From positions 4,092,001 to 4,156,000 of the forward strand of contig NC_091880.1 of the NCBI RefSeq assembly GCF_019399895.1: a DNA stretch of 64,000 nt, given 5' to 3'. The notes under the pieces are model-generated. The model was not told the origin of the DNA. It worked only from the letters and a program-made list of their open reading frames with translations, and ran no database searches. Position numbers and translations under genes: made by a program. Numbering within the stretch: the first letter of the stretch is position 1; the number at the start of each line of letters is the position of its first letter. Positions 35,425 through 47,809 of the stretch are shown piece by piece. This DNA is from Cardiocondyla obscurior. Taxonomy: Eukaryota > Arthropoda > Insecta > Hymenoptera > Formicidae.

Positions 35425-36539
35425 ACGGCCACTACTTCTTTTTCACGCGAGAACGAATGCAAATGCGCGGAAAGCGAGAAAAGGGAGGACGTAAAATAAG
35501 AAAGGAGGGATGGCTCTCAGATTACTCACCCTTATATATGGGTGCCGCGGGCAAGCCGGATGGGGCAGGGTGAAACGGGGGCGGGGACGGAGAGGGTGGA
35601 TGAAATCTTTTAATGGCAGCCATCCAACCGTCGTCTCTTCTGCCTCCTTCGTCGTGCGACCTTCCTCCGCCATCCACGTATTAGCTATTCTTATGTCCAT
35701 CGACACACAGGCATCGCTCTCGTATAGAACATCCCCTCAGTAATCGCATTTTAAATTACTCATGTAGGTACATGGGTGTATGTACATACATACGCAGGTA
35801 TGGATGGAGTCGGATAGGATGGAAACGAACGGAAGATCGAATGTCAGTTCTCGCGCGGATCGATAGGTAGGAAAAGGCGACATTGAGAGAACGATGATCC
35901 TTCGTGCGGAAATGAAAATGAGAATTGAAATAAATAAAACCAACCATCGTAGTCTTCTTGCATTCTCGCGACAAGATTTCAAGTAATTCTTGTATTTCTT
36001 TAAGACCGAGATTTACGTTTGTTTCGCTGACACTCGCATAAACTGCATTAATCTTTTCAATTTGGATCTAAAAAGTGAGAAATATATATATTCTAAATCG
36101 CGCGATTATTGTCACTTTTGAAAAATTCAAGAATATCTTGAATGACGTACGAAAATAAGTGCATATGAAAAGATAAAAAATAGTATGCATGCCTCGCGGC
36201 AACGATTTATTCTTCGCGAAGTGTCGCAAGAGCCAAATTGACGGAATCGTTTAAAGGCGCAAGAAAGCCCACCATTCCGGCTTCGCGCTTAACCGAAGCA
36301 CATTTTCCGTTTTCTATCTTCGCCTTATTTCTCTCGCGCACCCTGGCCCACCCTCTTCGCCGCTTCTTTCCTCGCGAGGAGACAAAACACTGTCGTCTCG
36401 TGTGACGGTGCAAAGAAAACACTAACAAAACACCCCCTGGTTCTCCGAGCCCCGTCTAACAAACGAGCCATGACACCCCTCCCTGCGCGCCGCCTCTCTT
36501 TACCCTCCACCCCCATAATGGTGTTGGTAGGGCCGCATA

Positions 36540-36547
36540 TGACGTCA
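36540..36547. promoter_or_regulatory. Perfect CRE palindrome TGACGTCA
   Basis: A full CREB/ATF site in a CpG-rich block (36.48-36.96 kb) that also holds CCATAATGG and CCA-repeat tracts. Full palindromic CREs often lie in promoters; here no initiator or gene start is clear nearby. Confidence 0.3.
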
Positions 36548-36872
36548 CACGCGCTCAGAAATACACGTACATGGAGATAGAGCCCGAAGGAAAAGCCGCG
36601 GCCCTGGAGGAGAAGTAAATCCATATTTTACACCACCACCACCGTCTCCGTCGCCACCACCATCCCCGTCGTTCTCATCTCGGTCCTACCACTACCAACA
36701 GACACCGTTAGGACGCCTCCGCTTGTTTCGCCGCTCTACGTCCCTTCGCGACGCCTTCGCCGTCCACAGCTTACATACATCCCCTTAAAGATCACGCGTT
36801 CGGCCGACGAGGGGTGAATCCGACAGCGCGAAGGGGGTGTCTTCGTTCGGACGGACACTCGTCACTGAATCG

Positions 36873-36910
36873 TTTCTTTTTTTTTCTCTCTCTCTTTCTC
36901 TCTCTTTCTC
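36873..36910 (+). repeat. T/CT pyrimidine tract
   Basis: A T-run followed by CTCTCTCTCTTTCTCTC. It would also serve as a polypyrimidine tract, but no good acceptor follows at the right distance. Confidence 0.8.
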
Positions 36911-38139
36911 GCGGGCCAATAATAATGGCCACACGCGACGGTGAGCGAGGGGACGCGTAATTTATGGAATTTCATATACGAGGATTTATCTTGGAAATAT
37001 TGTAAATGCGATTGGAGGACCGTCGACAGCATCGCTTGCGAACAATTGGAAATCGGGGGGGTGCTTTAGAGACAAAGCGACATACATTTTATATACCGTA
37101 GAACATTTTGCATCGCTTTGGTTATATATAATGTAAATTACATACAATTATGATTAATCAGCAATGAAAGTCGTTTCCTCGCAACGTCAGCGGTACCGCT
37201 GAAATGACATGTTTCTTAATCCTTTACGCTAACACTCCTATTATATCTCTGCCGACAGTTAGTTCGCTTTAATCCGCAGTTAAAATAGAACTGGACATTG
37301 ACTGATTGTTGTCCGACAGGTCGGACATCTGGTTAGTCGGATCTCGCGATTTGCACGAAGCTAGATTAATTATTTGGTTTGCGCGTCTCTTGACCACCGG
37401 CGATAAATCGCAAACTAAGCCTTTCCTAACCCGTTAACAAAGCAAACTACAGCGGACAATATGCAATTTGAGAATCGTATTTTATTTTACTAAATATCAT
37501 AAAGTACGCACGTCGCGCGCGTTAATTACTCTTATTTTTTTTTACGTTAAAGAAAGCTGTTTTATATTTAATGGCTTTCGTACGTATTTATGTAGCACTT
37601 TAAATTCTTCTCGTGCCTTTGAATAAATTTACACATACATTCGAACGTTAATTATGTTAATTTTTTTTGGTTAATTAAATTGATGGTCTTTTTTTTATAA
37701 TAACTGGACATTACAAAGCGCGCGGTTCGTTATCGCGTTAAAGTGATTAATTCACAATAAAATATTACAACGTATCCACTAGTCATATGTTTATTACCGA
37801 GTTGAAATATGAACAAAGTCGGTGATCTTCGGTCGGACGCGCGCGGGGTAGGCTCACGCGATATTGTCCCCACCTTCGCCGCGCACCGAGCAGATAGTAC
37901 GCACGTAACGGAGCTCCGCCGCACGTGGTCGACAAGTCGCTCTTAATGAATAAAGCTTTCGATGTAATTTGGCTTTTCCCCTTGGTAATTTATACACGGA
38001 TATGTAAAGTTTAGAAAGGCAATAATATAATTTTGGATTTAATTATTTGATTAAAGAATTTATTAAAAGCGCGTAATTTTTTTTTTATGGTGAACATTCT
38101 GATCTCTCTATAATTTAATTATTTATTTTTTTGTTACAG

Positions 38140-38167
38140 AATCATCTCCGCTGCTGCGCATCTACCG
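38140..38167 (+). other. Candidate 28-nt internal microexon
   Basis: One of the best splice contexts in the window: a T-rich tract (ATTATTTATTTTTTTGTTACAG) ends at 38139 and CTACCG|GTGAGTCTT follows after 28 bases. Two frames continue from the 40-nt exon at 12756 (one reads ESSPLLRIYR across the junction, the other NHLRCCAST). Its core CCGCTGCTGCGCATC closely resembles CTGCTGCCGCGCATC in that exon, which suggests duplicated or analogous leader exons. No ATG occurs in it. No downstream partner exon was found before the window edge. Confidence 0.4.
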
Positions 38168-41147
38168 GTGAGTCTTGAAATATTTTTTTACACTGCGTGT
38201 TAGGGAAAATTAAATATATTTCAACTGCGAAAAACTCGTAATTAAAATAATAAAAATTAACAAAATAATAAAAAGTAAGCTAACATTTATTTTCGCTGCT
38301 CACAAAGTGAGCCAAACGAAAGAATAAGATATCCGGGAAATGCGACAATGAATTTAATTCAATCAAACGCGGCTGTTTTAAGACAGAACAAAGACTTCCG
38401 TCGCGCGATAACACGTCGAACAGAAAATTCTTACATTGCAGGCCGCATATTTTTAACGACGTATTTATAAATATATCTTTGATGTGCCGCTTTTGAAATA
38501 GTTTTGGCTATATGCCAGCGGCGCTGACTTTGCTCCAGCCCGAAGGAAATAGAAGCGATACATTTTGGAGTTTGCAGTTCGTTAAAACCGTAAAATTGAC
38601 ACGTGGGGTCGAAGCAATCGGTCGCGCCGGCAAGGATCAATAATTCGATCTCGATATAAATTCGGTGGGGACAGGGGGATCGTTTCTCATCCGCTGGGGT
38701 CGCAAACATACCTCGTGGATGGGGTTGAAACCGATCGCCCCTTTTTTTTTTTTCATCGATCACCTTCCCCTCTCTTCGTCCCGATGCATCGCTTGCTACT
38801 CGCGTCTCCGGAATCTAATTTCATCGGTACGCTGGCACGTTGAAAGTATTATACCGAGGAAATGTGACGTAACGTCGATATTTCGCGTTTAGCCGTTTCT
38901 CGTTTCTGGAGGAACTCGACAGTTTGCGCGATTTTTAGATGGTTCTTAAGAAAGTTGACAAATTACATTTGTCTTTAATGACACGTTTTGTACATATAAA
39001 AGTATCGGGCGAAAGAGCAGAAGCAAAATCAATACGGCATTTGTACGCGCTTGGCAAAATTAAAACCCGAAGCTTGCGTTCGCGTATCGCTCGTATAGTA
39101 AACGGTATACTCGACTACGCCACTTCCATACTATTTTTCGTGCCGATTACAGCGGTAAGATCCCGTTGATTCAGCGATTCTGACGAGCCGGTTGCAGTTC
39201 GGCACTAAAGCCGATACTTTTTTCCACGCACGTCCACGCTTCGTGGCGTTTCGAAAGTTTTCATCGGGCTGTCGCGCGACGTCGCGACGGGAATACCGGG
39301 GAAAATCGGGGGGGTGGAAACGACGGGCATCCACATATTCCCGCGCGGCACAATGGCAGGTCGATAAAAATTGGCACGGCTTTATTATGCAACCCGGGCG
39401 TTAAGGCTAGGGTCGTCTGATGAGTTGACTCCGAGTTCCTCCTCTGGGAAATACTCATCGCCACCAACCCCGTCGCGCAGCCCCCGTGCTCTTATGGCGA
39501 GAGCATCTTTCGCACGAAATAACTTGCCGTTTTTCCTTACGCTTACTTGCTTTTTCCTTCGATCGAGAATTGACTGCGTTTACTATTCCGCGAATATACG
39601 ACTAGAAAAGCACGGATGAGAAAAGACGGATTTATAAATTTGCCATAATTTGTCGATAAAGTTTGACACAATTTAAATGTTTATAAGCTCTTTATCGATT
39701 ATTATTTTATTTAATAATAAATTGCAAAAGTAGGTGAATAATAAAATAAGAGCGGAGTTTCTGTAGGTTGAAAAGGTATTCGTCTGTCTGTACGCGTGCG
39801 ATTACATCTGAAATTAATATCTCCTCGACTTGTAGTTCTGGAAGTGCAGTTTTGTATAATTAATCATTGCGAGACAGGTAGAAGATTATCTTTTATAAGG
39901 GCTGGTGGGAAAAAAAAAAGAGAAAGAGATTTTGTGGGAGGAATGAAGAGAAGACAGGAGGAGTAGCAAAACGTAGGCGAGACGTGCGTCGCTTACGTTA
40001 TTTCTCAGCATAATTCTGTTAGTCTCTTATACTCGAGTATGACGTTTCATCTTACGAAACCTTTTTTCGTAGAAAGAATATATAAATATACCAATTTGTG
40101 GCTTTGTTTTCCAATGCTTTTCTTATCTTTAAAGTTGTTTTTCGAGCTAGGTCCATTTCTGACATGTAGCGTTTAATTTTAATTTTAGCGTAATTTAGTT
40201 TAATTTTTTATATCTTTTTTTTTTCCTACTTTAATAAATTGAAAAATTCGCGCGAGAACGATAAAAGCCTGCAGCTGAATGTGCAGTTGTTCGATATATT
40301 GTATGAATTAAACGCAGCAGCACAGAAACCATTTCGCGAAAAGTGTCGTCGTCGAGACACATAAGGGGACCATGGTCATCCATAAAATCCGAAGGGTACG
40401 AACGACTACCACCTCTTTTTCCCGTTTCCTGGCTCCGCCGTTAACCCCGAATAAACTCCCGGCACGAAGCTAATCATATTTTCTAATCCGAAACTGGAGG
40501 GAAAAGAGCAGAACAGAGGTAGAGAGGGGAGAAAGAAAAAGCTCGCGCGTTCCTAGCTATCATATAATTTTTCCGACAAAAAGCACTTACGCCACCCCGT
40601 CCCCTGCTGTAGCCCTATCCACCCTCTCATACGGAAACATGTTTTGCGCCGAACGAAGAAGGTGGGCACGAAAGTAGATTTATATCGAGTTTCGCAAGAA
40701 ATTTCGTAAGTTTCACATAGAGAATTCATTTGTCCTTTACAAAAATTAAGTCCACAGTTCGCTAAGTTGCATAAATTAATTAGATACGATAGTTAACATA
40801 TATTTTATATTTTGATTGCTTCGTCGCGTGATATCTCTTTCTTGATTACTAAATACGACACCGACAACTTGTTAGGAGAGTAGGATTTAAATCTTCGTCA
40901 TATGTATAATTATTATTTTTAATTAACAAATGAAATTATGCTAATAAAATATCTTTAGGTAATGAAAGACTATATTATACAAAATAATACGAAAAAAAAA
41001 TTAATTAAATGCAAAGTTAATGTTTTTATATGTATATTTAAATTATTTAGTAAAAAAAATACAGAATGACTAAATTTTATTAAATTTTTTTATATAAATA
41101 TGGTATTTTACAATGAATTGCAAACTGCATAAAGCGAATAGTATACG

Positions 41148-41166
41148 AGTGCCGCCATCTGTGGTT
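41148..41166 (-). promoter_or_regulatory. CTCF-like binding motif
   Basis: On minus the site reads AACCACAGATGGCGGCACT and contains CAGATGGCGG, a full match to the CTCF core YAGRKGGCRS. It lies in an otherwise AT-rich, featureless segment, so it stands out more than the one in the leader exon. Confidence 0.3.
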
Positions 41167-44100
41167 GAGAATATCGCGTACGTTTTAGTTCTCCTGCTAC
41201 ATAATGATTCCTTTAGATATCATAATTTAAATTTTTTTTTGCATTTATTTGTCTAATCGCTGGACTAATATCTATGAATATGCATTATTTATTGTTATTT
41301 TGCTAAGCATATAATTATAATTATGATATTTTAATGAATTTAAATTAGCAAATCTAAAAATTAACAAAACAGTGGAAAAGAGTGTTGAAAAGAATTTACA
41401 ATTTAAAGAACACCGTCTGCCCCTCGAAAATGCAATCGAATGTTTATAAAAGGCTCCACTAAAGCAAGTTGTGCGTTATCTTCCCTCCGGATCGAGTCGT
41501 GACGAAAAAGTTTGTAGGTCTCTCCTGCCGGAGACTCTCGCGATAAGAATTATATCGAGCAAAAACTTGCCTTCGAGGAGTCTTCGAAAAATCGGCACCG
41601 ACGTTCCAACGAGAAAAGTTACACCGTGGTTCGAAGCGTGTAACGAGTGAACTCTTCGCGGCACGGCACGGCGGGGGCGCGAGGGGACGCACGAAGAGGC
41701 GAAACATGTTGGAAAAGGGGGTTGGTAGAAATTAAGTCGCTTCCCCAGTCCCGACGTTCCTCGAAACGACACCTCTTCTTTCACCGTCTTTCTCTCGCTG
41801 CACGTTAGATTCCGGAATAAGCACGGCCACCCCTACGTCGTGCCGAACCTCCACCGCAACCCCCTCTGTCTCCTCGCCTGCATTTTCCCCTACCGTGACT
41901 TCGAGCACCTTTCTGCGCGGCGGCGCGTGTATGCTTGTGTATGCACGGGTGCATATGTGTACGTTAGATCCCACCAGAAGGGTGGAGGGCCTGCGCGTGA
42001 GGGGTAGGTGGTACCAAAATGGCCGAAGCCGCACCCACGACGGGTGAAAGTGGGAGCGAATGAGGGGAATGAATGAACGGGTGGGAGGATTACACACGGC
42101 GGTGAATGTGTGTGGCGAATGCACGTGAGTGTAGCCGTTCGTTTGCGATACATACGTCTGGAATTCTCTGTAACTCTCGCCGGAGGGATGGCAAGGTACG
42201 CGGTTCTGGGCATACCTATGCGCTATTCGAAAGACATGGCTGGGTGCTCGAAGCAATTAAACTCGGTAATTAAAGTAATTAATTAATTAGTTTGCCTGTT
42301 AATTGTAATTAAGAAAATTGAGATTTAAGATCACCTTTTCTTTATTTGCTGAATGCGTGTTTTATTATTTTAAACATTATAATTTAAAGATTTTGTAAAT
42401 AATTAATGAGATAATGAAATGATTGCGACAGTATTCATGTTTTTTATATGATAAATTCATAAATAATTCTGATATTGCTGAAGATGCAGAATTAGCTTTA
42501 ATTCTGCAATGTAATTACTATCAAATTGGCAACAAATATTTAATAATTCAGTAGATTATAATTTTTCTCATATACATACAACTTAATTACACGAAGAATA
42601 GTAACACTTTTTTTCGAGAAAAACATGCAGATTCTATCGATCGAAAAAGAAATTCCTACGTGTTCTTGGGGCTTCCTGCGGGAGACAGAGTGTCCTTTTT
42701 TGTCCGCCCTAAATGTCCACCCTCTTGCTAGCAAAAAAAAAAAAGACACGGGAAACACGCACGGATCTCGATGCGTGTAGGGATACTTACGCACATATAT
42801 ATGTGTATGTGCGCGTGTGTTATTTTTTCCGAAGCATTAAGCTTGCTTTCCTGAGGGCAGGGATGCTTACTTGTCGATAGGGATGAGGTATAGTTTAGTT
42901 TAGGGATCCCACACGATACACAGTCGAAGATTCTGTCGTCCTAATGTATCTCGCTGGTTTGTTCGCAATTATAATCTTTATAAATTTTAAATAACATATA
43001 ATTGTATCAACGTATCCGATATTGCAACTATAATTTTAGTAATTTATCAGCATTTAGTCATAAAAAAAATTAATAATTTTGTGTTAAACATGCCATTTTT
43101 ACGCATATAAAATATTTGAAATTTCTTAAAGATCTTCATTAATTTTTTTTTTTCTTTTAATTTATTTACTTGTAATCGAAAGTTTATGATTATCGCTCAA
43201 TCGCGTCCACCGCGCGGGGAGTCCTTTTTACAATTCGCGCGATCTGAATTTCAAAAGCGACGATAATCTTACGAACAGCCACGCACATAATGACTATAAA
43301 TCTCCTGATCGCCGCTTCATATCAGCGACTTCGCTATCGTTACATTCTCCCAGAGGCGCGTCCGCAATAATGCAACAGAGTCGTCCCGGGGAACAGCGCG
43401 GAGGCTTTTTACAATCACAAATGTAACTCGAGTTAACTCAGCAATCCGTTCTTATTGCTCGTGCGGGCGACGTGGGACGATTCATCGGCTGCATCGTGCC
43501 GATGCTCGTTCACCGCTCCCCCGACTGTACCCGGGGCATCTCGCCATGGAAAAGACGGACTCGATTTCCATTCATTTATTTTCACTGCCATTTCACTGAT
43601 TGCCAAGGCTCCTCCGACCCATCGCGTTCGGCTACCTTGGCGGACTCCGCAGTCTTCGCAATTCCACCTCGCTCTAAATTCTCGGCTCCACTTTAATCAC
43701 CAGAAGTGCAACCTGTTCCTCACCCGGTACCTTCTAAGGGTCAAGCACCCTATAACCTGTCCTTGACGGCCTCGAACTCCAACCTTTCTGTTTCTTGTGT
43801 CGCTCGCGAAGTGACTGTTTGCGAAATGCTTTAGAATCCTCTCGATATCGGCAAATACGAGAACTCTCTCGCGTTTTGTCTTTAAATTTTGCCTCTTTCT
43901 TCTATTTTTTTCTGTATCGCGTTTGTATATTACATTTTATTAAATAAATGTACGCGTTCGGTGTTATCGGCTGATAGAATAATATCGCTATTCGATGCGA
44001 ATTGCGCTCTACGCTATGATTTAAGACCCCAATATCATAATGACCAATCCATACGCCCCCGCCGATGCCGATTGCCAGCTACTTCTGAAACAGAAAAAAA

Positions 44101-44457
44101 TGGATCTCGAAGGAGGAACAAGAAAGAGCGAATGTCGCGGGTATGGTCGTTCATTAATAACTGGCCGGGACGAAATGTGTTTTTGGCAACGAAAGTCACG
44201 TATCCTGGATAAATGGTCGTGGAATGAGAGGGAGGTGTAAGGGGAGTGGAATCGGGCTCGTGACATTAATGGCAGAAGTGGGACGCATAAAGCACAGGAA
44301 ATCCACGGAAAAAAAGGGCAATTTATGAGCGCCGGCAAAAAATAATGGTATGATAATGAAACGAATCGTAGCGAGCACCGACCGAGCGTGCGCTAACATA
44401 CTTCCTCGAAACTAGCGACGAAGGGAAAATAGGAAAAAATAAAGTAAAAGAGATAGA

Positions 44458-44473
44458 GGGGGGAGGGGGGGGG
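44458..44473 (+). other. Long G-run
   Basis: Six and nine guanines separated by one A. The nine-G run can supply two tracts. Confidence 0.6.
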
Positions 44474-46116
44474 AGAAAATAGGCAGAGCGCGAGAAAGAC
44501 AGTGACGCAACGAACAGCGAGATAAAATGAGAGAGAGAGAAAAGGTGGAAGGACTGAGACGCAACCTCCCCCCGCTTCGAGCGAGGAACGTGGGGAGTTG
44601 ACTTCGGGGGGTGGTCGAGCGTGGACCGGAGAATGACGCGTGCGTAAGCGAGAGGGCAGATAAGAAATGGAAAGAGAAACGAAGAAGCTACGGTAAGGAT
44701 AAGGGCAAATCCACGCTTATGAGGCGCGCCAAGACAAAAGCCTCCATTCCGAGAGAGCCAATATACGACCGAGCTGCAATTCGATATAAATGCATCTGCG
44801 CTACTCGTAACCCCTATGAGCTTCGCGGATTCGGGGAGACGGAAGGGAACCACGATGCGAGAGATAGGGCGGGATGGCCGGTCCGAGGATTAGGGAACAG
44901 GTCGATGGATGTCCCTGCTTGAGCGAAAAGGCCGTCTTATCCGTCGTGTGGATTAATTAGGAGATCGGGGGTTTTTTTTCCATGATCCCGTATAAACAAT
45001 GGCGTCTTTCAGATAGAAACACGAGCCGCTCCGATAGCTACCGAGATAAATAAGATCCTTTGACGATGGAGATTAAAATCTGGAAGTTTTTGGTCTTAAA
45101 GTAGAAAAAGAGAAATGTAGATAAAAGCGCTTCAATCGAATACGAAAGATGTTACGTTGAAAAACGTACAAAGATTTCTTTATAATTTATATATAATTTT
45201 TTTTACATAATTTAGACATTACAAACACATTCTGTGAAACAGTATTAATTTTAAAAGTAATTTACAAATTAAAAACGTCATATGGATAAAATCTCATACA
45301 AGATAAAAATTCTGCAAGTTATTTATAAATGGGTGACGCAATATCGCGTTTAAGAATTATATTTTATTATTACATTAATTTTTTATTACATTTTTATTTT
45401 ATTTATTATTTTATATTTTTAATTATACATTTTTTTTAATTTTAACTTACGTTACTTTTGTTTGTGATGATAATCGTTTATAGTATAATTTCGAACCAAA
45501 GATAATCGCGCTTATCAAGCAATCACGGAAATGAAATTATCTCGAAAACAATGTAGCGTGATGAATAAAATCTGGCTGTGATCAGTCGCGACATAAATAA
45601 TCGGCGTAAATATCCCCGGAAATTGCACCTACATCCCGCCATAAATCCGCGACGTTTGCCGCGAGGGTGGTCGCGTTGGTGAAAAATTCCGGGCGATCTC
45701 GCGGCGCTTTTCGGTAGAAGAGCCATTTTTGTTTGCCGCTCATTCGACCCGCGGATATAAGCCTTTGAGCGAAGCCGCTGGAAGCTAATCTAATCCTCGA
45801 GTGTATAGCTGGCTCAGCAGTGGACACGCGCGCGCACCGTGCATACACCTACGTACGCGCGCGTAACGTACATACGCGGAGGAGAGAAAAAGTAGACAGA
45901 AAAAGAGAAAGAGAAAGAGAGTTTGTGTAATACCTGAAAGTAGCATTCGTATGTATGCGTATGTGTGTCACCGGCGTGTGTGCGATGAGGGCGGCGGAAA
46001 GAGAAGGCGCAAGGGGAGTCGGGTTAGAGGGTGGAGGAGCCAGCAATGGCGCTCCGCGTACGGGCGTTTATTATTATGATTATACTTGATATCCCCTGCC
46101 CGAAGCAGGGCCAGCG

Positions 46117-46140
46117 AGCCAGCCAGCCAGCCAGCCAGCC
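46117..46140 (+). repeat. (AGCC)6 tetranucleotide microsatellite
   Basis: Six uninterrupted AGCC units. Mutable and useful as a marker. Confidence 0.9.
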
Positions 46141-47477
46141 TGCGAAACTTTCCCTCCTTTCCTTTCCGATATTAATATTATTTTTGCCCGGGCGTAGCGG
46201 CCGCCATATATCTCGCTCTGGGCATAAAATCCATTCCCCGTTCCAGTCCCCCTTCCGCCCCCTAGACCGCCCAACCCCCTTGCCGTTCAAGGGAAGAGAG
46301 ACGGAGATCGCGAAGAGAACTACCCTTGTTCGCGCGTCTCTCTTCATCTTCTCCGGTCTTCTATTTTCCATCTCGTTTTGTCCTCCCCTCGCGCCTCATC
46401 TCTCCCCCGCTGCCAGCCGGGAGCAACTCCGCTGGGTTCTATTATTAATTAATGGCGGACCGGCCATTTTCCTTCTCTGCGTTCTCAGGGTCCTTTGCTT
46501 CCACCGAGAATACGGCGAGTACCTTCGGCTGATTAACGTGTCTGCCGCACGCCTTCACGTAATGGCGAGTCACCGAGATCAGGTGCGCCGGGTAATGAAA
46601 AGAGGACGTTGATGAACACTGATTCGTGGTATGACCACTCGTAAATAAGCTTTTCGTCGTAGTTCTATCTCGACGATATCAGGAAGAGCTGTAATCGCAG
46701 CCGACGAAATTGAATGTGCGAAGTCTTGAAAATTGAATCGATAAAAAACTTGAAATAAAATCGTCGACTTTTTTTCTTAACGCTAAATACAGTATACGCG
46801 ATCGTGGACTCGCGCGTTTCATGATTCATCTCCAAATGATTAAATTAAATCGCTTTTCGGAAAAATTTCTCGCAAACGACGATGTTATTTTAATACAGCG
46901 AAAGCGTAGTAATTTTGAAAATCAAATGTCTCTTCCGTAGCGTCAAAGTTTAACTTCGTGTCTCGATACTTCGTAACGAAACCCGCGGGCATCGCCGATA
47001 TATTCATTGTGGTATAAAACATTCGTGAGCGACGCGATGCGTTTTTTTAAACTGCGTTTCTTTCCGCTGCGTCTATCCCAATTCCTAAAAGAACATCCAA
47101 ACGCGCAGCTCTCACCGATGCATCAGCCGTGCCCGTATAATCGATGAGTTATAGCGCGATGCATCCGTGAATGTTGCAACGTCAATCTAATGCAACGCAT
47201 CCACCGGCGAGATTGCGAGGCCGGAATTCGCGAAAAATAATTCGTCAGCATTCGTGGCAGCTGAGAGTCACGAGTGTTCGGCAGAACGTATGAGTAGATG
47301 GGTGATTGTCGTCGACGTAGGATTGGAAGGGGCTGAATGGAGGCAGGGTGAAGGGGGAGGAGAAGGAAGCGCGGGTGGTTTCCGAGCTCCGTGTGAGAAA
47401 TTTTAAACTACGATCACCTCGGGGGTAGCCCCGACGTTAGTACATAGAAAGCGGAAGAAGATCGAAGACGGTGCGGC

Positions 47478-47505
47478 GGGGAGGTAGAGGGTTGGGGGAG
47501 AGGGG
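47478..47505 (+). other. G-quadruplex motif
   Basis: Four guanine tracts (4, 3, 5, 4) with loops of 2 to 7 bases fit the canonical pattern. Confidence 0.65.
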
Positions 47506-47768
47506 AACCTGTATGGCTCGAGATCGACCCAGAAGACGCCCATCGCCAGGTCCTACGTGCAGGACATCATAGGACACGGGGGTTGAGAGAATTGCTCATT
47601 TGTTCGCCGTAGTGACGGGGCCGGAGGATGCCCTGTAATGTCCTACAGCCTCCTACCCTCTCACTCCCCCATTCTCTCGTCCTCATCTCTCTTTTTCCCT
47701 CCGCACTGCCACTCTTCTGGTTCCCTCTCCTTCGCACTGCTGCCACCCCGCTTTAACCGCCCCTCTGG

Positions 47769-47809
47769 CTCTTTCTTTCTCTCTCTTTCTCTCTCTTACT
47801 CTCTCTCTC
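47769..47809 (+). repeat. CT microsatellite
   Basis: About forty bases of CT/CTTT repeats with a single A interruption. Confidence 0.85.

Larger units (their letters stand above)
27429..38139. other. Gene-poor stretch, putative intron 2 (last part)
   Basis: This stretch contains the weaker exon candidates at 29853 and 33628, a motif-rich block at 32.2-32.7 kb, a purine-rich tract at 34.4-34.6 kb, and a CpG block with a CRE at 36.48-36.96 kb that ends in an ATGGCC context before GTGAGC at 36941. Otherwise AT-rich stretches alternate with short GC-rich parts. The frame at 29100-29315 (71 codons, ATG) is not repetitive but matches nothing I recognise. Confidence 0.4.

Noticed and set aside
36932..36946. 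ATGGCCACACGCGACG before GTGAGC as a start exon
   Set aside because: Good start context but only five codons before a moderate donor, with no initiator or partner exon.
37118..37127. CTTTGGTTAT, the miR-9 seed region
   Set aside because: Only ten bases match and the flanks do not fold into a precursor.
44323..44922. 176-codon minus and 103-codon plus antisense pair
   Set aside because: Products of a purine-biased block; no domain or gene signals.
45574..45584. Minus-strand ATCACAGCCAG, the 5' part of the miR-2 family
   Set aside because: The 3' half differs and no pairing arm is found upstream; chance seed match.
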